DNA of 64,000 bases from JAPKZH01 sp963715635 (GCA_963715635.1 OY970261.1:3348001-3412000), one strand, 5' to 3'. Positions 21,441-31,304 are shown, counted from the first letter of the stretch. The notes: generated from the sequence alone by a model not told the origin. Made by a program: numbers and translations.

Positions 21441-23846
21441 TCACTGCTTCTTAGGCTCGATTTTGTTCCAGTTCGGAGGCTCGACACCAAGCAGGTGATG
21501 GACGAAAAAGTCCCGCTGCAGCCTCTGGAAAAAGTCTCCTCCGGAACCATGTCCGCCCCCGGGAACGACGAGCAAATCGAACGTCTTGTCGGCTTTCATG
21601 AGGGCATTTACCATCTGGAACGTCGAAGACGGATCCACGTTCGTGTCCAATTCTCCGACGCTCATCAACAGCGCGCCCTTGAGACGGTAAGCGTTATCGA
21701 CATTGGACGAAGCCGCATAGTGAGGGCCGAGCGGCCAGCCCATCCACTGTTCATTCCACCACATTTTGTCCATCCGGTTGTCATGGCAGCCGCAATTGGA
21801 GACGGCGGCCTTGTAGAACTCGGGATGAAAGAGGACTCCACCCGTTGAGTTTTGTCCTCCCGCCGAGGTTCCGTAGATGCCGACCCGGCTGATATCATAA
21901 TAAGGATATTTCGCGGCTACGGCCTTGTGCCATAGAATGCGATCGGGGAAGCCGGCATCGCCAAGGTTCCTCCAGGCGATATCGTGAAAGGCCTTGGACC
22001 TGTTCGCCGTCCCCATGCCGTCGATCTGGACGACGATAAAACCCAGCTCGGCCAGGGACTGCTGCGGATAATACGCGCTGAAGGATTTCGGGACGAAGGA
22101 GCCCTGGGGACCCGCGTAGATACTCTCGATGACGGGATATTTCTTCGACGGGTTAAAATTCGTAGGCCGGATGATGACTCCCCAGATATCAGTTTTTCCG
22201 TCTCGTCCTTTCGCTTTAAACACCTCGGGCGCGCGCCAGCCTGCGGCGATGAGGTCCTTGATATCGCCCCGCTCGAGCTCCAAGAGGAGCTTTTTGTCTT
22301 CGGTGCGGCGGAGCTCTGAAACGGGCGGGAGATCGACCCGCGACCAGGTATCGACGTAGTACTTCATGTCAGAGGAGTAGGTCACCGTGTGGTTCCCATC
22401 GACTTCGGTGAAGGCCGTGAGACCGGTGCCGTCAAAATTGATCCGGTAGAAGTGGCTGAAATACGGATCCTGTCCGAGATTCATGCCGCTCGCCTGGAAC
22501 CAGATCTGCCGCTTTCCTTCATCGACTTTGTCCACAGCGCGGAACACCCAGTCTCCCTTGGTGATCTGATTCTTCACTTCGCCCGTCACGCCGTCATACA
22601 AATAGAGATGACGCCAGCCGTCTCGTTCGGACGCCCAGATGATCTCCTTTCCGTCGATCAGGTCAAAGCGATACCTCGTGCCGGTCTCCCTGAGATTCCC
22701 CGTCAGCGGGCGGTAGGAGAAGAACGTTTGCGGTTCTTCACTGATCAGCGCCCGTGCCTTCCCGGCAGCGGCGTCCACTTCGATCACCCTGTAGACCTGA
22801 TGTCCGCGCTGGTTGTATTCAAACGTGAACGCCCGGCCGTCCTTCCACCAAACCGGGTTCGACAAGCTGTAGGGATTTGGAAACAGGGTGTTGTCGATAA
22901 CGACCTGCTTCTTGGCCTCGACGTCGAACAGCACGGGCTGGGCGATATCCAGCGTATCTCCCGGCTTGGCATACTCTCGCGTAGAATTTTTCGGCTGAAG
23001 CTGGTCTGCCGGCGATGATTCGACGTAGTGGACTTGCCTTTGATAGCCAGGGCGGACGCGGTAGGCCACCAAACGCTTCGAATCCGGCGCCCAGGCTATG
23101 GATGTCGCCGTATAGTAATTCCCTTCCGAGCCGTCGAAGCTCAGCGGAGATACCTCGGTCTTGCCTTTGAGACGGATAAAGACATTGAAGTTCTGGATGA
23201 GCGCTTCCCATTTTCCATTAGGGGAAGCTTTCTGCTCCTGAGCCGGAGGAGCCGGGGCCTGACCCGGGAATTGAAAGCCGCCACGAACCTGCTGTGCTTG
23301 CGGCGGGAGGGCCGCCATGCCGTCATAGATATCGTTGCCGAATTCTTCTGGGAATTCATCCAGGCTCTCATCAGGCCCGCGCCCTCTTGGGGGACCTTGC
23401 GGCGCAGGTCCCGTCTTCTTGCAGGCATAGTCCGAAAGGCTGCATTTCCAGGCCGAGCCCGCAGCAGCGAACTCGATGGCTTGTTCGTTATCGACGAAGG
23501 TGATGCTCATAAAGGGAAGCGTCACAGGCGTGTATTTCTCCCCTGCGGCGGCGGAGAGAGAAGCGGCCAGCTTGGCGTGGTCGAAGGCCGGTTTCTTGGT
23601 CAGCGTTTCTGCATCGACCAGCACGAATTCGTTTCCGCCCTTGACCGATTTTCTGTACCAGAACCGGCTTGTGTTTCCGATCGCGTTCACCCGCTCCGGA
23701 ACGTTGACGGCCAACGCTTGAAATTTATCCCGAAGCTTGTTGGCCCGTTCATAATCGGCCCGGGTTCCTTGGGCATAGATGATTGCCGGAAGAAGAAGGA
23801 AACATAAAATCAGAGTTGCTTTCCAGAAATGACATCTGTATTTCAT
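21441..23846 (-). CDS. Exported S9 family peptidase (DPP IV-like), second paralogue
   Basis: The product is 801 residues from the ATG at 23846, which has AAAGGAG upstream. It has a signal peptide ending IIYAQ, a DPP IV-like propeller and a hydrolase domain. Ser is in GTSAGGQNS, Asp in GELDTNVDP and His in GGGHGSGG. It closely resembles the product of 2210-4528, but carries a longer Gln/Pro-rich insert (about residues 155-225). The gene follows the M61 peptidase by 59 bases on the same strand, suggesting cotranscription of two peptidases. Confidence 0.9.
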   Translation of the reverse strand: MKYRCHFWKATLILCFLLLPAIIYAQGTRADYERANKLRDKFQALAVNVPERVNAIGNTSRFWYRKSVKGGNEFVLVDAETLTKKPAFDHAKLAASLSAAAGEKYTPVTLPFMSITFVDNEQAIEFAAAGSAWKCSLSDYACKKTGPAPQGPPRGRGPDESLDEFPEEFGNDIYDGMAALPPQAQQVRGGFQFPGQAPAPPAQEQKASPNGKWEALIQNFNVFIRLKGKTEVSPLSFDGSEGNYYTATSIAWAPDSKRLVAYRVRPGYQRQVHYVESSPADQLQPKNSTREYAKPGDTLDIAQPVLFDVEAKKQVVIDNTLFPNPYSLSNPVWWKDGRAFTFEYNQRGHQVYRVIEVDAAAGKARALISEEPQTFFSYRPLTGNLRETGTRYRFDLIDGKEIIWASERDGWRHLYLYDGVTGEVKNQITKGDWVFRAVDKVDEGKRQIWFQASGMNLGQDPYFSHFYRINFDGTGLTAFTEVDGNHTVTYSSDMKYYVDTWSRVDLPPVSELRRTEDKKLLLELERGDIKDLIAAGWRAPEVFKAKGRDGKTDIWGVIIRPTNFNPSKKYPVIESIYAGPQGSFVPKSFSAYYPQQSLAELGFIVVQIDGMGTANRSKAFHDIAWRNLGDAGFPDRILWHKAVAAKYPYYDISRVGIYGTSAGGQNSTGGVLFHPEFYKAAVSNCGCHDNRMDKMWWNEQWMGWPLGPHYAASSNVDNAYRLKGALLMSVGELDTNVDPSSTFQMVNALMKADKTFDLLVVPGGGHGSGGDFFQRLQRDFFVHHLLGVEPPNWNKIEPKKQ

Positions 23847-23905
23847 CGCATTTCTCCTTTGGAAGAATTGTTTTCGGCCAATATAGCAATGCTGATTGAC
23901 GACTG

Positions 23906-25762
23906 TCAATAGTTCCAAACGGTTCGATCAAGCCGCACAATTTGAAGGACGCTATCCCCCTTCATCCAATCCTTGAGAATCGCCGCTTGCAGCGGATCCG
24001 CGTTGGCGATCGGATGGATGTTGAAGCTCCGCTCCATTTTGTGTCCCAGAACGATCTCGACGTCGCGATCCGTTTCGGCACGAGACACGATCAGTTGGAC
24101 TTTGTCCCCCGGTTTTTTCGAAGCGAGGGTCTCATTCAGGGATTTGGCATCGACCTTGACGCCCTCCAGAGCTTTGATCTCATCCTGCGCCGCGAGACCG
24201 GCCTGCCGGGCTGGAGAATCCCCTTCCACGGCAGAGATGATCAGCTTTCCATCCTTGTCCTCGGCGATCGCCCCCCAATAGGGATCGGGCAGTTCTTTGG
24301 GCTTCTCAAGTTCAAGGCCGCCGTAAGCGAGATACTTGGGGTAATCGATTTCTTCCGTGGTCGAGGCATATTCAAAGATCTCGGCCAACGGGACGCCGGC
24401 GACGCTTTCGCAGACAGCCTGAAACTCAGCGTCCGTCCAGCCGCGCTTGAGTTCCTTGTAGAATTTCTGATAGAGCGTGCGCATGACGGTGTCGAGCGAC
24501 TTCTGATTTTTCGTTTCATGGCGGATCCTGAAATCGAGCAGCAGCCCGAGCGCGGCGCCCTTGTCATAATAGGATATTGTTTTAACGATCCCCCCGCCCC
24601 TGCGCCCGCCGAACGGCCCCTGGCTCCACGTATCGTGGCTCGATTGGGTCGCCGATTGGAAGAGATGCCCGGTATTGTTTTCATTAGCGGCGATTGTCTT
24701 ACGGAAATCGTCCAGAAATTCCTCATCCGTCTTGATCCCGGCCCGCTTGACCATCAGGAATTCGTAATAGGAGGTGAAGCCTTCGGATACCCAGAGCATG
24801 TTCGTGAGATTGGCCTTGTCGTAATTGAAGGGGCCGAGCGCGATCGGCCGGATGCGCTTGACATTGTAATTGTGGAAGTACTCATGGGCGAGGAAGTTCA
24901 GCGCACGAATTCTGCCCGCCCTTGTGTTCAGGCCGGCACCGCTGAAACCCATCGTCATGGAATTGAGATGCTCGATGCCGGCTCCTCCGGGGCCGATCGA
25001 CAGGAACGTGTAATGCTTATAGGGGATTTCTCCGATGACCGCGATCCCCGCTTCGATGACGGCCTTCAGATCCTTCATGAATTGTCCAGGGTCGGCCACA
25101 CCCAGGTTGTAGCCGATGAAGTAATGAGGGACTCCCCGGATCTCGAACGGCGGCAAGCTCTCGAGGTTGCCCATCAGGATGGGGCTGTCATAGAGGATGT
25201 CGAAGTCCGGGGCCGTGTATGTGTGGGGCTTATCCGCCGAGACGGGATCGAGGCCGGACGCGATCGTGCTCCATTTAGGATTCGGAACGATCGTGACCGT
25301 CACGGGGTGCTTGATCTGCCCGTCAACGTGCATGAAAATCCCGGAGGGTGCGATGTAACCCCGATTGTCGTCCAGGTAGCTGTTGGCGACAAACTGGGAA
25401 TTGGCCAGCACGTCATAGGTCACTCGGATGGCCTTTGCCTGGGCGGACGCCACCCGCCAGATGTTTTCAGCGGTTTTTTCCCACGCCAGCGGCTTTCCCG
25501 CGCCGTCCTCGGCCCGGAAATTCTGCACGTTTTTCGCATAGTCGATAATGCTGTAAAACCCCGGCATCCAGACCGGCATCTTGAAATCTTGCGTCGCTCC
25601 TTTGAGCTTATCGCAGCGGAAGACCACATGATACATGTGTGCACTCGGTTGCTCTATGGAAACGGTGAACGCCATCGTTCCCTCAGGCTTCTGGCCGAAG
25701 GCGAAGGATGCGGCGACAAGGAATGCGATGCAACAAACGATCATCCGGGATCTGTTCTTCAT
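23906..25762 (-). CDS. Exported M61 family peptidase (glycyl aminopeptidase-like)
   Basis: The product is 618 residues from the ATG at 25762, which is preceded by AAGGAGGC. Longer upstream readings only translate the structured repeat. It has a signal peptide ending SFAFGQ, an N-terminal beta-sandwich and a thermolysin-like zinc site (HEYFHNYN, third ligand in WVSEGFTSYYE). A C-terminal PDZ domain (about 510-590) follows. Members remove N-terminal Gly or Ala residues. It fits an extracytoplasmic peptide-scavenging role with the adjacent S9 peptidase. Confidence 0.9.
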   Translation of the reverse strand: MKNRSRMIVCCIAFLVAASFAFGQKPEGTMAFTVSIEQPSAHMYHVVFRCDKLKGATQDFKMPVWMPGFYSIIDYAKNVQNFRAEDGAGKPLAWEKTAENIWRVASAQAKAIRVTYDVLANSQFVANSYLDDNRGYIAPSGIFMHVDGQIKHPVTVTIVPNPKWSTIASGLDPVSADKPHTYTAPDFDILYDSPILMGNLESLPPFEIRGVPHYFIGYNLGVADPGQFMKDLKAVIEAGIAVIGEIPYKHYTFLSIGPGGAGIEHLNSMTMGFSGAGLNTRAGRIRALNFLAHEYFHNYNVKRIRPIALGPFNYDKANLTNMLWVSEGFTSYYEFLMVKRAGIKTDEEFLDDFRKTIAANENNTGHLFQSATQSSHDTWSQGPFGGRRGGGIVKTISYYDKGAALGLLLDFRIRHETKNQKSLDTVMRTLYQKFYKELKRGWTDAEFQAVCESVAGVPLAEIFEYASTTEEIDYPKYLAYGGLELEKPKELPDPYWGAIAEDKDGKLIISAVEGDSPARQAGLAAQDEIKALEGVKVDAKSLNETLASKKPGDKVQLIVSRAETDRDVEIVLGHKMERSFNIHPIANADPLQAAILKDWMKGDSVLQIVRLDRTVWNY

Positions 25763-25831
25763 CTCGGGGCCTCCTTGAAGCAGGATTGTTGTTTTCTCTC
25801 TTATAAACAAATTCGCGAACAGTGTCAAAGG

Positions 25832-26029
25832 CAATTTGGAGGGGAAGACCCCTTCCAACGGGCGCCGGGAAAATCCGGCCGCCCTGCCTCCCCTTCTCGG
25901 GCGGGGCATGAAACCCCGCCCTGCGACCAAGGGGGCGACTCCCCCTTGGAACCCTCTCGAGCGGTTCCCCGTGGAAAGCCACGGAGCATGTGAACCGCTC
26001 GTCAATTTGGAGGGGAAGACCCCTTCCAA
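25832..26029. repeat. Multi-hairpin element bounded by 27-base direct repeats
   Basis: Identical 27-base direct repeats lie at 25832-25858 and 26003-26029. Each is itself a hairpin (TTGGAGGGG, AAGA loop, CCCCTTCCAA). Between them are further perfect stems at 25900-25920 (GGCGGGG/CCCCGCC), 25927-25949 (CCAAGGGGG/CCCCCTTGG) and a nested stem ending near 26001 (GAGCGGTTC with GAACCGCTC). The right repeat forms the last codons of the GH31 gene. Confidence 0.8.
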
Positions 26030-28284
26030 TGCAAATCAACTGGGCGCCCGTCGAACACGATGGCCCGCGTTTCCCTCTCCCCGGCGATCCGGACTTCGAT
26101 CGGCCGCTTGACCGGCGCCAGCATACGCGAGCCCCGGGCGAGACGCAGCGTCAGGCGGCGCTCCGCATCCCGCCAGCCCATTTCGATCCGCATCCATTCC
26201 CCTTTCTTGTAGGCATACGTCTTGCCGTCGTCTTCGTAAAGAGAGGATGCGCCGTCGGCCCCCGGATAAACGATGAGAGTCAGCGGAGCGTCAACCGGTT
26301 CCTCTGCATACTGCCTGATAGGACCGAGCGGCAGGATTGCGCCCGCGCGGACATAAAGCGGCATTGTTTCAAGATCGACCTTCCGTTCAATTTCGCGGCC
26401 GCCCTCCGCGCGCTCCTCGGTCCAGAAGTCGAACCAGGTGCCGCGCGGCAGGTAAAGGCGGCGGCTCGAGGCGCCCTTTTCCACGACGGGCGCCACAAGC
26501 ACGTCGCGCCCCCAAAAGTATTGATCGCCGCGCTCGACCGCCGCCACGTCATCCGGATAGTGCAGCCAGAGCGCTCGCATAATCGGCAGTCCCGTGTCGC
26601 AGCACTCCCGCACGGCCGTGTAGGTGTAAGGCAGCATCCGGTATCGAAGTTCGAGATACTTCTTGAGAATCGGCTCGACTTGCGGATTCTTTAATTCCTC
26701 GGGATCCGGATTAAAGGTCGTTGTCTCCTTCGGACCCCCGTCGCCACCGTTCCAGCCCCATGGCAGTCGAAGGTGCCAGTGACGGCCATGCGCGCGAAAT
26801 AGAGGGCAGAAAGCGCCGAACTGGAACCACCGTACGTGCAGCTCGCCCGTGTATTCGGACGTCGGAATGAATCCGCCGATGTCGGTGCCCCAGTAGGGAA
26901 TGCCTGAAAGGCCAGTATTGACCGCGACCTGGACATGAGTGCGAAGCGTTTCCCAGCGCGACCGCACATCGCCCGACCAGAGGAACGCGGCGTAGCGCTG
27001 CATGCCGGCGTAGCCGTTGCGATGAAGGGCAAAGGGCCTCTCGTTCGGCCGCCAGAGCTTCGAGCCTTCCCAGTACATTCGGGTACGGTTTAGGCGGGAG
27101 GGAGCATCATAGTCGTCGCCCTGGTCCGGCCACCAGCCGTCCACGCCGATGTCGAAAAGCGGCTTGTGATACGGCCAGTAGCACGGCACGCTGCGGTCAT
27201 CGGGCCAACGGTTGTCCGCGGTCCGGCCGCTGGGAACGGCGTTCTTTGGATCGCACGGCTCGTGCACCGTGCCCGTCAGGCGATGTCCCTCAATAACAAT
27301 GTGTAACACAACGCGAAAATGGCGGGCGTGCAGATCGTCGATCATGCCTTTGGGGTCCGGAAAGTTGCCGCTGTGCCAGGTGAACTCGCCGTTGCGGGTA
27401 TTCCACCCGGACGGAGTGAACTCGGTACCGAGGTAAATCAGCGCATCGCATGGCAGCTTCTTCTCGCGCATCGTCCAGGCGACGCCCAGGACCTCGTCCG
27501 GGCCCGCCAATGTCCGGTGCGATTGCATATAGCCCAACGTCCAGAGCGCCGGCATTTCCGCGTATCCGGTGATTCGGGCGTACTCTCGCATGATTTCCGG
27601 AGGGCTGGATGAAGACACGACGAAAACATCCAGGGGAAGGCCGTTATCCGACGGGGCGAATTTCCCTTCGGGGCCGGTGAAGTCGAACGTGCCCAAGGGT
27701 TGATGAATGAACATCCCCCACCCGTCCGTGCCCACAAGCCACTGGATCGGCACGCGGCCGCCGTGCGTGCTGAGCTGATACCCGCCCTGCCCGCTGCGCA
27801 TCCGGTCCACGGTGCCCTTGCGATCGAACTGCGGTCCGCCCTGACCGAGCCCGAGGAGAGGACCCTTGCTTAAAAGAAACGACATCCCGGCCGCCCGGGC
27901 ATCGAGAGTCAGCCGCTGCACCGGCCGGCCGGCGCTCGTCTCGACATGAAGCGTCGGAGGATCAGCTTCGAACCGGACGATAACGTTGCCGGCGCGCACG
28001 GGATCGAACCGCTCGCGCGTGCGGCGGCGGGCGAGCGCTCGCCCCTCGCCTTCTTGCACGATGGCGCCATCCGCCGGAACGCCGGATGGGCGGCCGCTTT
28101 CGATCGGCAGAACGCTGATGCGGACCGTCGAGGAACTCAAAGAAGAAACGACGATCTCCACCGGCTTGCCGGCAACAATGATGTCTGAGGATTGGCCGCG
28201 GATAACACCCCGGGCCAAGACGATGCCTGCGCTTGCCGAGCCGATCCGCTTCAAGGCCTCGCGGCGTGTGAGCGGTTTATGCAA
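26002..28284 (-). CDS. Tat-exported GH31 glycoside hydrolase
   Basis: The 760-residue product begins with a twin-arginine leader (TRREALKRIG plus a hydrophobic stretch). The GH31 N-terminal beta-sandwich is followed by the barrel, where the likely nucleophile region reads DIGVDGWWPDQGDD. Downstream, GIPYWGTDIGGF, a typical GH31 segment, is present, then the C-terminal beta-domains. Substrate could be alpha-glucoside, alpha-xyloside or alpha-galactoside. The last residues (HWKGSSPPN) are encoded by the right-hand direct repeat of the multi-hairpin element, so the native C-terminus has been replaced. AAGGAGAAC precedes the ATG. Confidence 0.85.
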   Translation of the reverse strand: MHKPLTRREALKRIGSASAGIVLARGVIRGQSSDIIVAGKPVEIVVSSLSSSTVRISVLPIESGRPSGVPADGAIVQEGEGRALARRRTRERFDPVRAGNVIVRFEADPPTLHVETSAGRPVQRLTLDARAAGMSFLLSKGPLLGLGQGGPQFDRKGTVDRMRSGQGGYQLSTHGGRVPIQWLVGTDGWGMFIHQPLGTFDFTGPEGKFAPSDNGLPLDVFVVSSSSPPEIMREYARITGYAEMPALWTLGYMQSHRTLAGPDEVLGVAWTMREKKLPCDALIYLGTEFTPSGWNTRNGEFTWHSGNFPDPKGMIDDLHARHFRVVLHIVIEGHRLTGTVHEPCDPKNAVPSGRTADNRWPDDRSVPCYWPYHKPLFDIGVDGWWPDQGDDYDAPSRLNRTRMYWEGSKLWRPNERPFALHRNGYAGMQRYAAFLWSGDVRSRWETLRTHVQVAVNTGLSGIPYWGTDIGGFIPTSEYTGELHVRWFQFGAFCPLFRAHGRHWHLRLPWGWNGGDGGPKETTTFNPDPEELKNPQVEPILKKYLELRYRMLPYTYTAVRECCDTGLPIMRALWLHYPDDVAAVERGDQYFWGRDVLVAPVVEKGASSRRLYLPRGTWFDFWTEERAEGGREIERKVDLETMPLYVRAGAILPLGPIRQYAEEPVDAPLTLIVYPGADGASSLYEDDGKTYAYKKGEWMRIEMGWRDAERRLTLRLARGSRMLAPVKRPIEVRIAGERETRAIVFDGRPVDLHWKGSSPPN

Positions 28285-28352
28285 AAAGTTCTCCTTATGG
28301 AGTTTATTTTTCCTTTGCGACTCTCCCCTATCTAAGCGGCGGTGAGTTTAGC

Positions 28353-30743
28353 CTACTGGATAATCCGTATGTCGAGGACGCTGCCCGTGCCCGCGCTGGG
28401 AGGGGACTGGAACTTGACGGTGACGCGCTGCTTGCCGCGGGTCAATGGCTCCGGAAGCTTGTATTCGAAATCGAAGAGCCCGGAAGGCGCGGCCTCGAGC
28501 GTCTGCGTCGCGACCTTCTCTCCGTCCACTAGAATATCGAAGGTGCGGGGACGGCCAAAGCTTCCGACATAAGTGCAAACAAGGACCATCGGTTTGTCGG
28601 GAAGCACTTTCAGCTCGTAGCTGAACCAGCCGTTCCGCGCCTCGCGCGTCCTTTTTCCCTCGAAATAGCCTCGCGTAGCGTTCTCTCCTTTGAAGCCATG
28701 GCCGGTTTCGCTTTGTTCGTCGTTGATATTCACGGTATCCAAAGTCCGGCGTTCGATCTCCTTGCGGCGCGACTCTTTGGCCGCGATTTCCGCTTTTCTC
28801 TGATCCCATTCCGCGGGAGAAAGGACTTTCCAATACACGGTGTAGCGCTCGTCGGAAGCTTTGTACAACGGAATCAGACGAACATCCTGAGGCTGGCCGA
28901 GGCCGACAGTCTGGAAATTGAGCGGGGCGCCCGCAGCCGGCGCCGGTTTGACACGGCCCAGCACATCTTTCACGTCGCCTAAGAAGACGGGGATCGCGAT
29001 CGAAGGCAGGCGGTTGATTTGCGGCGCATTCGGTCCGTACCGCAGCGCCTCGGTCAACCCCTCGCGGCCGAGATCGCCGGCCAGCACGATCGGCCCGTAG
29101 AGTATCGCGATCATCTTCGGGTCGTCTGGCATGGCTTCGAGCCGTAGGCTCATGGGCCAGCGGATTTGAACTGTATCGCCGTTCTTCCATTCGCGTTCGA
29201 CAGCGGCATAAGAGCCCGGCAAGGCATTCATTGGCTCGCTCTTGCCGTTGATGGTCACCGTCATTCCGGAGGATACCCAGGATGGGTACCTGATCCTCAA
29301 TGTCAGGCGCACGGGTTTTTGAGCCTTGAAGGTTAGCTTGGCCGTGTCCTCTTCGGGGAACTTGGTCTCTTGACGCACGACGAGGCCTTTGTCTTTCCAG
29401 CTCAGCTCGGAAGCGATAAAAAGATTGACGTAGAGCGAGCGATCGTCGTGGAAAAAGATCGTATCGCCGTACTTGGCATGGTTTTCCATGCCCGTTCCCA
29501 CGCAGCACCAGAAAGAATCATTGGGCGTCGAATACGTCTTGAACGCGCCGGGCCGGAGCGGCACATAGTAGCACATCATTCCGGTGGCGGGGTCCTGCGA
29601 GGCGAGGATATGATTGAACAGCCCGCGCTCATAGAAGTCCATTTTCTCGCCCGACGGCTCCAGGCCGAAAAGCTGGCGCGTCAGCTTGAGCATGTTGTAG
29701 GTGTTGCAGGTTTCGGTCGTCGACGGGCCGAGATTCTTCGAGAACTGGTTGATGGGAAAAAAGCTTTCGCCGTTCGTATTGCCGCCGATGACGAACGAGC
29801 GATGGAGAGCCACCCGATCCCAGAAAAAGCCGGCGATGTCCAGGTACCGTTTTTCGCCGGTGAGCTGGTACTCGCGGAAAGCGCCGATGACCTTGGGGAA
29901 TTGCGTGTTTCCGTGCAGGCCGTCCAGCTTGTCTTCGCCGGCGGCCCATTGGTCGAACAATTTCTTATGATTGAACTTGAAGGCGGTCGCTAGATAATCC
30001 GGATTCCCGGTTACGCCATACAGGTTGGCCAAGACCTCATTCATGCCGCCGTGCTCGGTCTCGAGGGCCGCTTGTTGCTGTTCCTCGGTCAAGCGGTCGA
30101 CGCGGAACTTGACCCAGTCGGCCATCTTTGTCACAACGTCGAGGGCCTGGCGGTTATCGCAATAGAGATACATGTCGAGAAGGCCGGCCATGATCTTGTG
30201 CAGGGTGTAATACGGCGCCCAGACCCGGACGCGCTTATCGACACGGTCGAAGAACTCCTCGGGATAAGCCGACAGGAAACCCTTGTTGAATCCCCTGGAG
30301 GGCATAGCTTCCTGGACCTTGGCCAACTCGGCGACAATCCCGTTTCCTTTATCCTTAAATCTTGCGTCGCCGGTGGCAGCATACATCAGGCCGCAGGCCG
30401 AGAGAAAATGCCCGACGCTGTGGCCGCGCAGTTCTCCCTTGGGCTCTTCCCACCCGCCCAGAGGCTGGGCCGTGGACGGAAGTCCGGCCGTCACTCGGAA
30501 GTTATGGAGCAGCCGGTCCGAATCCAGCTCGAGCAGATATTTCTGGTCCCGGAGCATGGCCTCGCGAAACGGCCCGTCGAGCAGGCGCACGTCGCCAAGC
30601 TCGAACGGATATGCCTTGGAGGGGATTTTATCCTGGACTTTGATCTTGGAGCTTGGCTGCGTTTGCAGCGCGGCCAGGTGTGCCGGCGCTATCCAGGACG
30701 CGCTGAAAGCAAGTACGGCCAATAGGATGATAATTTTTTTCAT
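28353..30743 (-). CDS. Exported GH127/GH146-type beta-L-arabinofuranosidase
   Basis: The 796-residue product has a signal peptide of about 25 residues and an (alpha/alpha)6 domain of the DUF1680 clan. Its active-site signature (ETCNTYNMLKL and FWCCVGTGMENHAKYG) is of the GH146-like branch, unlike the CCPPN form of the two other paralogues. A C-terminal beta-domain (about 660-796) follows. It is 68 bases upstream of the GH31 gene on the same strand, which suggests cotranscription. Confidence 0.85.
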   Translation of the reverse strand: MKKIIILLAVLAFSASWIAPAHLAALQTQPSSKIKVQDKIPSKAYPFELGDVRLLDGPFREAMLRDQKYLLELDSDRLLHNFRVTAGLPSTAQPLGGWEEPKGELRGHSVGHFLSACGLMYAATGDARFKDKGNGIVAELAKVQEAMPSRGFNKGFLSAYPEEFFDRVDKRVRVWAPYYTLHKIMAGLLDMYLYCDNRQALDVVTKMADWVKFRVDRLTEEQQQAALETEHGGMNEVLANLYGVTGNPDYLATAFKFNHKKLFDQWAAGEDKLDGLHGNTQFPKVIGAFREYQLTGEKRYLDIAGFFWDRVALHRSFVIGGNTNGESFFPINQFSKNLGPSTTETCNTYNMLKLTRQLFGLEPSGEKMDFYERGLFNHILASQDPATGMMCYYVPLRPGAFKTYSTPNDSFWCCVGTGMENHAKYGDTIFFHDDRSLYVNLFIASELSWKDKGLVVRQETKFPEEDTAKLTFKAQKPVRLTLRIRYPSWVSSGMTVTINGKSEPMNALPGSYAAVEREWKNGDTVQIRWPMSLRLEAMPDDPKMIAILYGPIVLAGDLGREGLTEALRYGPNAPQINRLPSIAIPVFLGDVKDVLGRVKPAPAAGAPLNFQTVGLGQPQDVRLIPLYKASDERYTVYWKVLSPAEWDQRKAEIAAKESRRKEIERRTLDTVNINDEQSETGHGFKGENATRGYFEGKRTREARNGWFSYELKVLPDKPMVLVCTYVGSFGRPRTFDILVDGEKVATQTLEAAPSGLFDFEYKLPEPLTRGKQRVTVKFQSPPSAGTGSVLDIRIIQ

Positions 30744-30841
30744 ATTTTTCTTCCTTCCCGATCGATATGCCAGAAATATAATCTCCGACGGTGATCGATG
30801 TCAAGAAAGATAGACATGCCGAAATTGGCGCGGGAATCAGG

Positions 30842-30910
30842 AACTCGATTCACCAGGAACACTACGTGGGCCTCCCGCTCGATAACGCCGAGGGATATAA
30901 GGCCTGGTCG
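30842..30910 (+). pseudogene. Fragment of an S9 peptidase gene
   Basis: The plus strand reads NSIHQEHYVGLPLDNAEGYKAW. This matches 'NSIYQERYMGLPQDNAEGYKAG' of the intact peptidase at 40762-43017. No start, no catalytic residues and no downstream part are present. Confidence 0.75.
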
Positions 30911-30936
30911 TCGATCCGGAAGACATCTCGATTTGT

Positions 30937-30987
30937 CTAAAGCTTGAGGAACATCCAATCTTTCGTGCAGGGCACGCTGCTCATCAA
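30937..30987 (-). pseudogene. Fragment: C-terminus of an M24 aminopeptidase gene
   Basis: The minus strand reads LMSSVPCTKDWMFLKL and stop, matching the end of the intact gene at 57949 (LMGSVPYTKEWMFLKL). It lies convergent to the S9 fragment and is joined to it by GAAGACATCTCGATTTG. Confidence 0.75.
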
Positions 30988-30988
30988 T

Positions 30989-31304
30989 GCTATTATTCGT
31001 TAAGATCGTCCTCCGCAGCATTCTGTTACTTCGTCTCCTCCGTTGGTTGCGAGGCCTTATCCTCCTACTCCTGGTTCTCCTGCGACTGGCCAGGTTGCTG
31101 GCGTGATTGCGTTGAGTTGTTGACAGATGGTTCCCCAAAGCCGGTATCACGTCGTGCTCGGAAATGTTCCTGCTGGAATCGCATCAATTTATCGGCCTGG
31201 CCCTAAAACCTTGCGGCTGGCCAAAGGCTCGCCCTGGGGCAATTGACAGGATTTAGGATGAGAGAAAAGGGTGACTGGTTCGTCAATAAAAAATGGAGTA
31301 AATA
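30989..31304. other. Intergenic region before the defence island
   Basis: No gene with coding character is seen. The GGAG at about 31294 is the ribosome binding site of the methyltransferase gene. This is the boundary where GC content falls. Confidence 0.4.

Noticed and set aside
23942..25993. A 683-residue plus-strand reading frame across the M61 gene
   Set aside because: It is antisense to a gene with clear zinc-peptidase motifs, shows no domain character and arises from high GC at third positions.
25763..26029. Long N-terminal extension of the M61 protein
   Set aside because: It would translate the multi-hairpin repeat; the ATG at 25762 has a perfect site and signal peptide.
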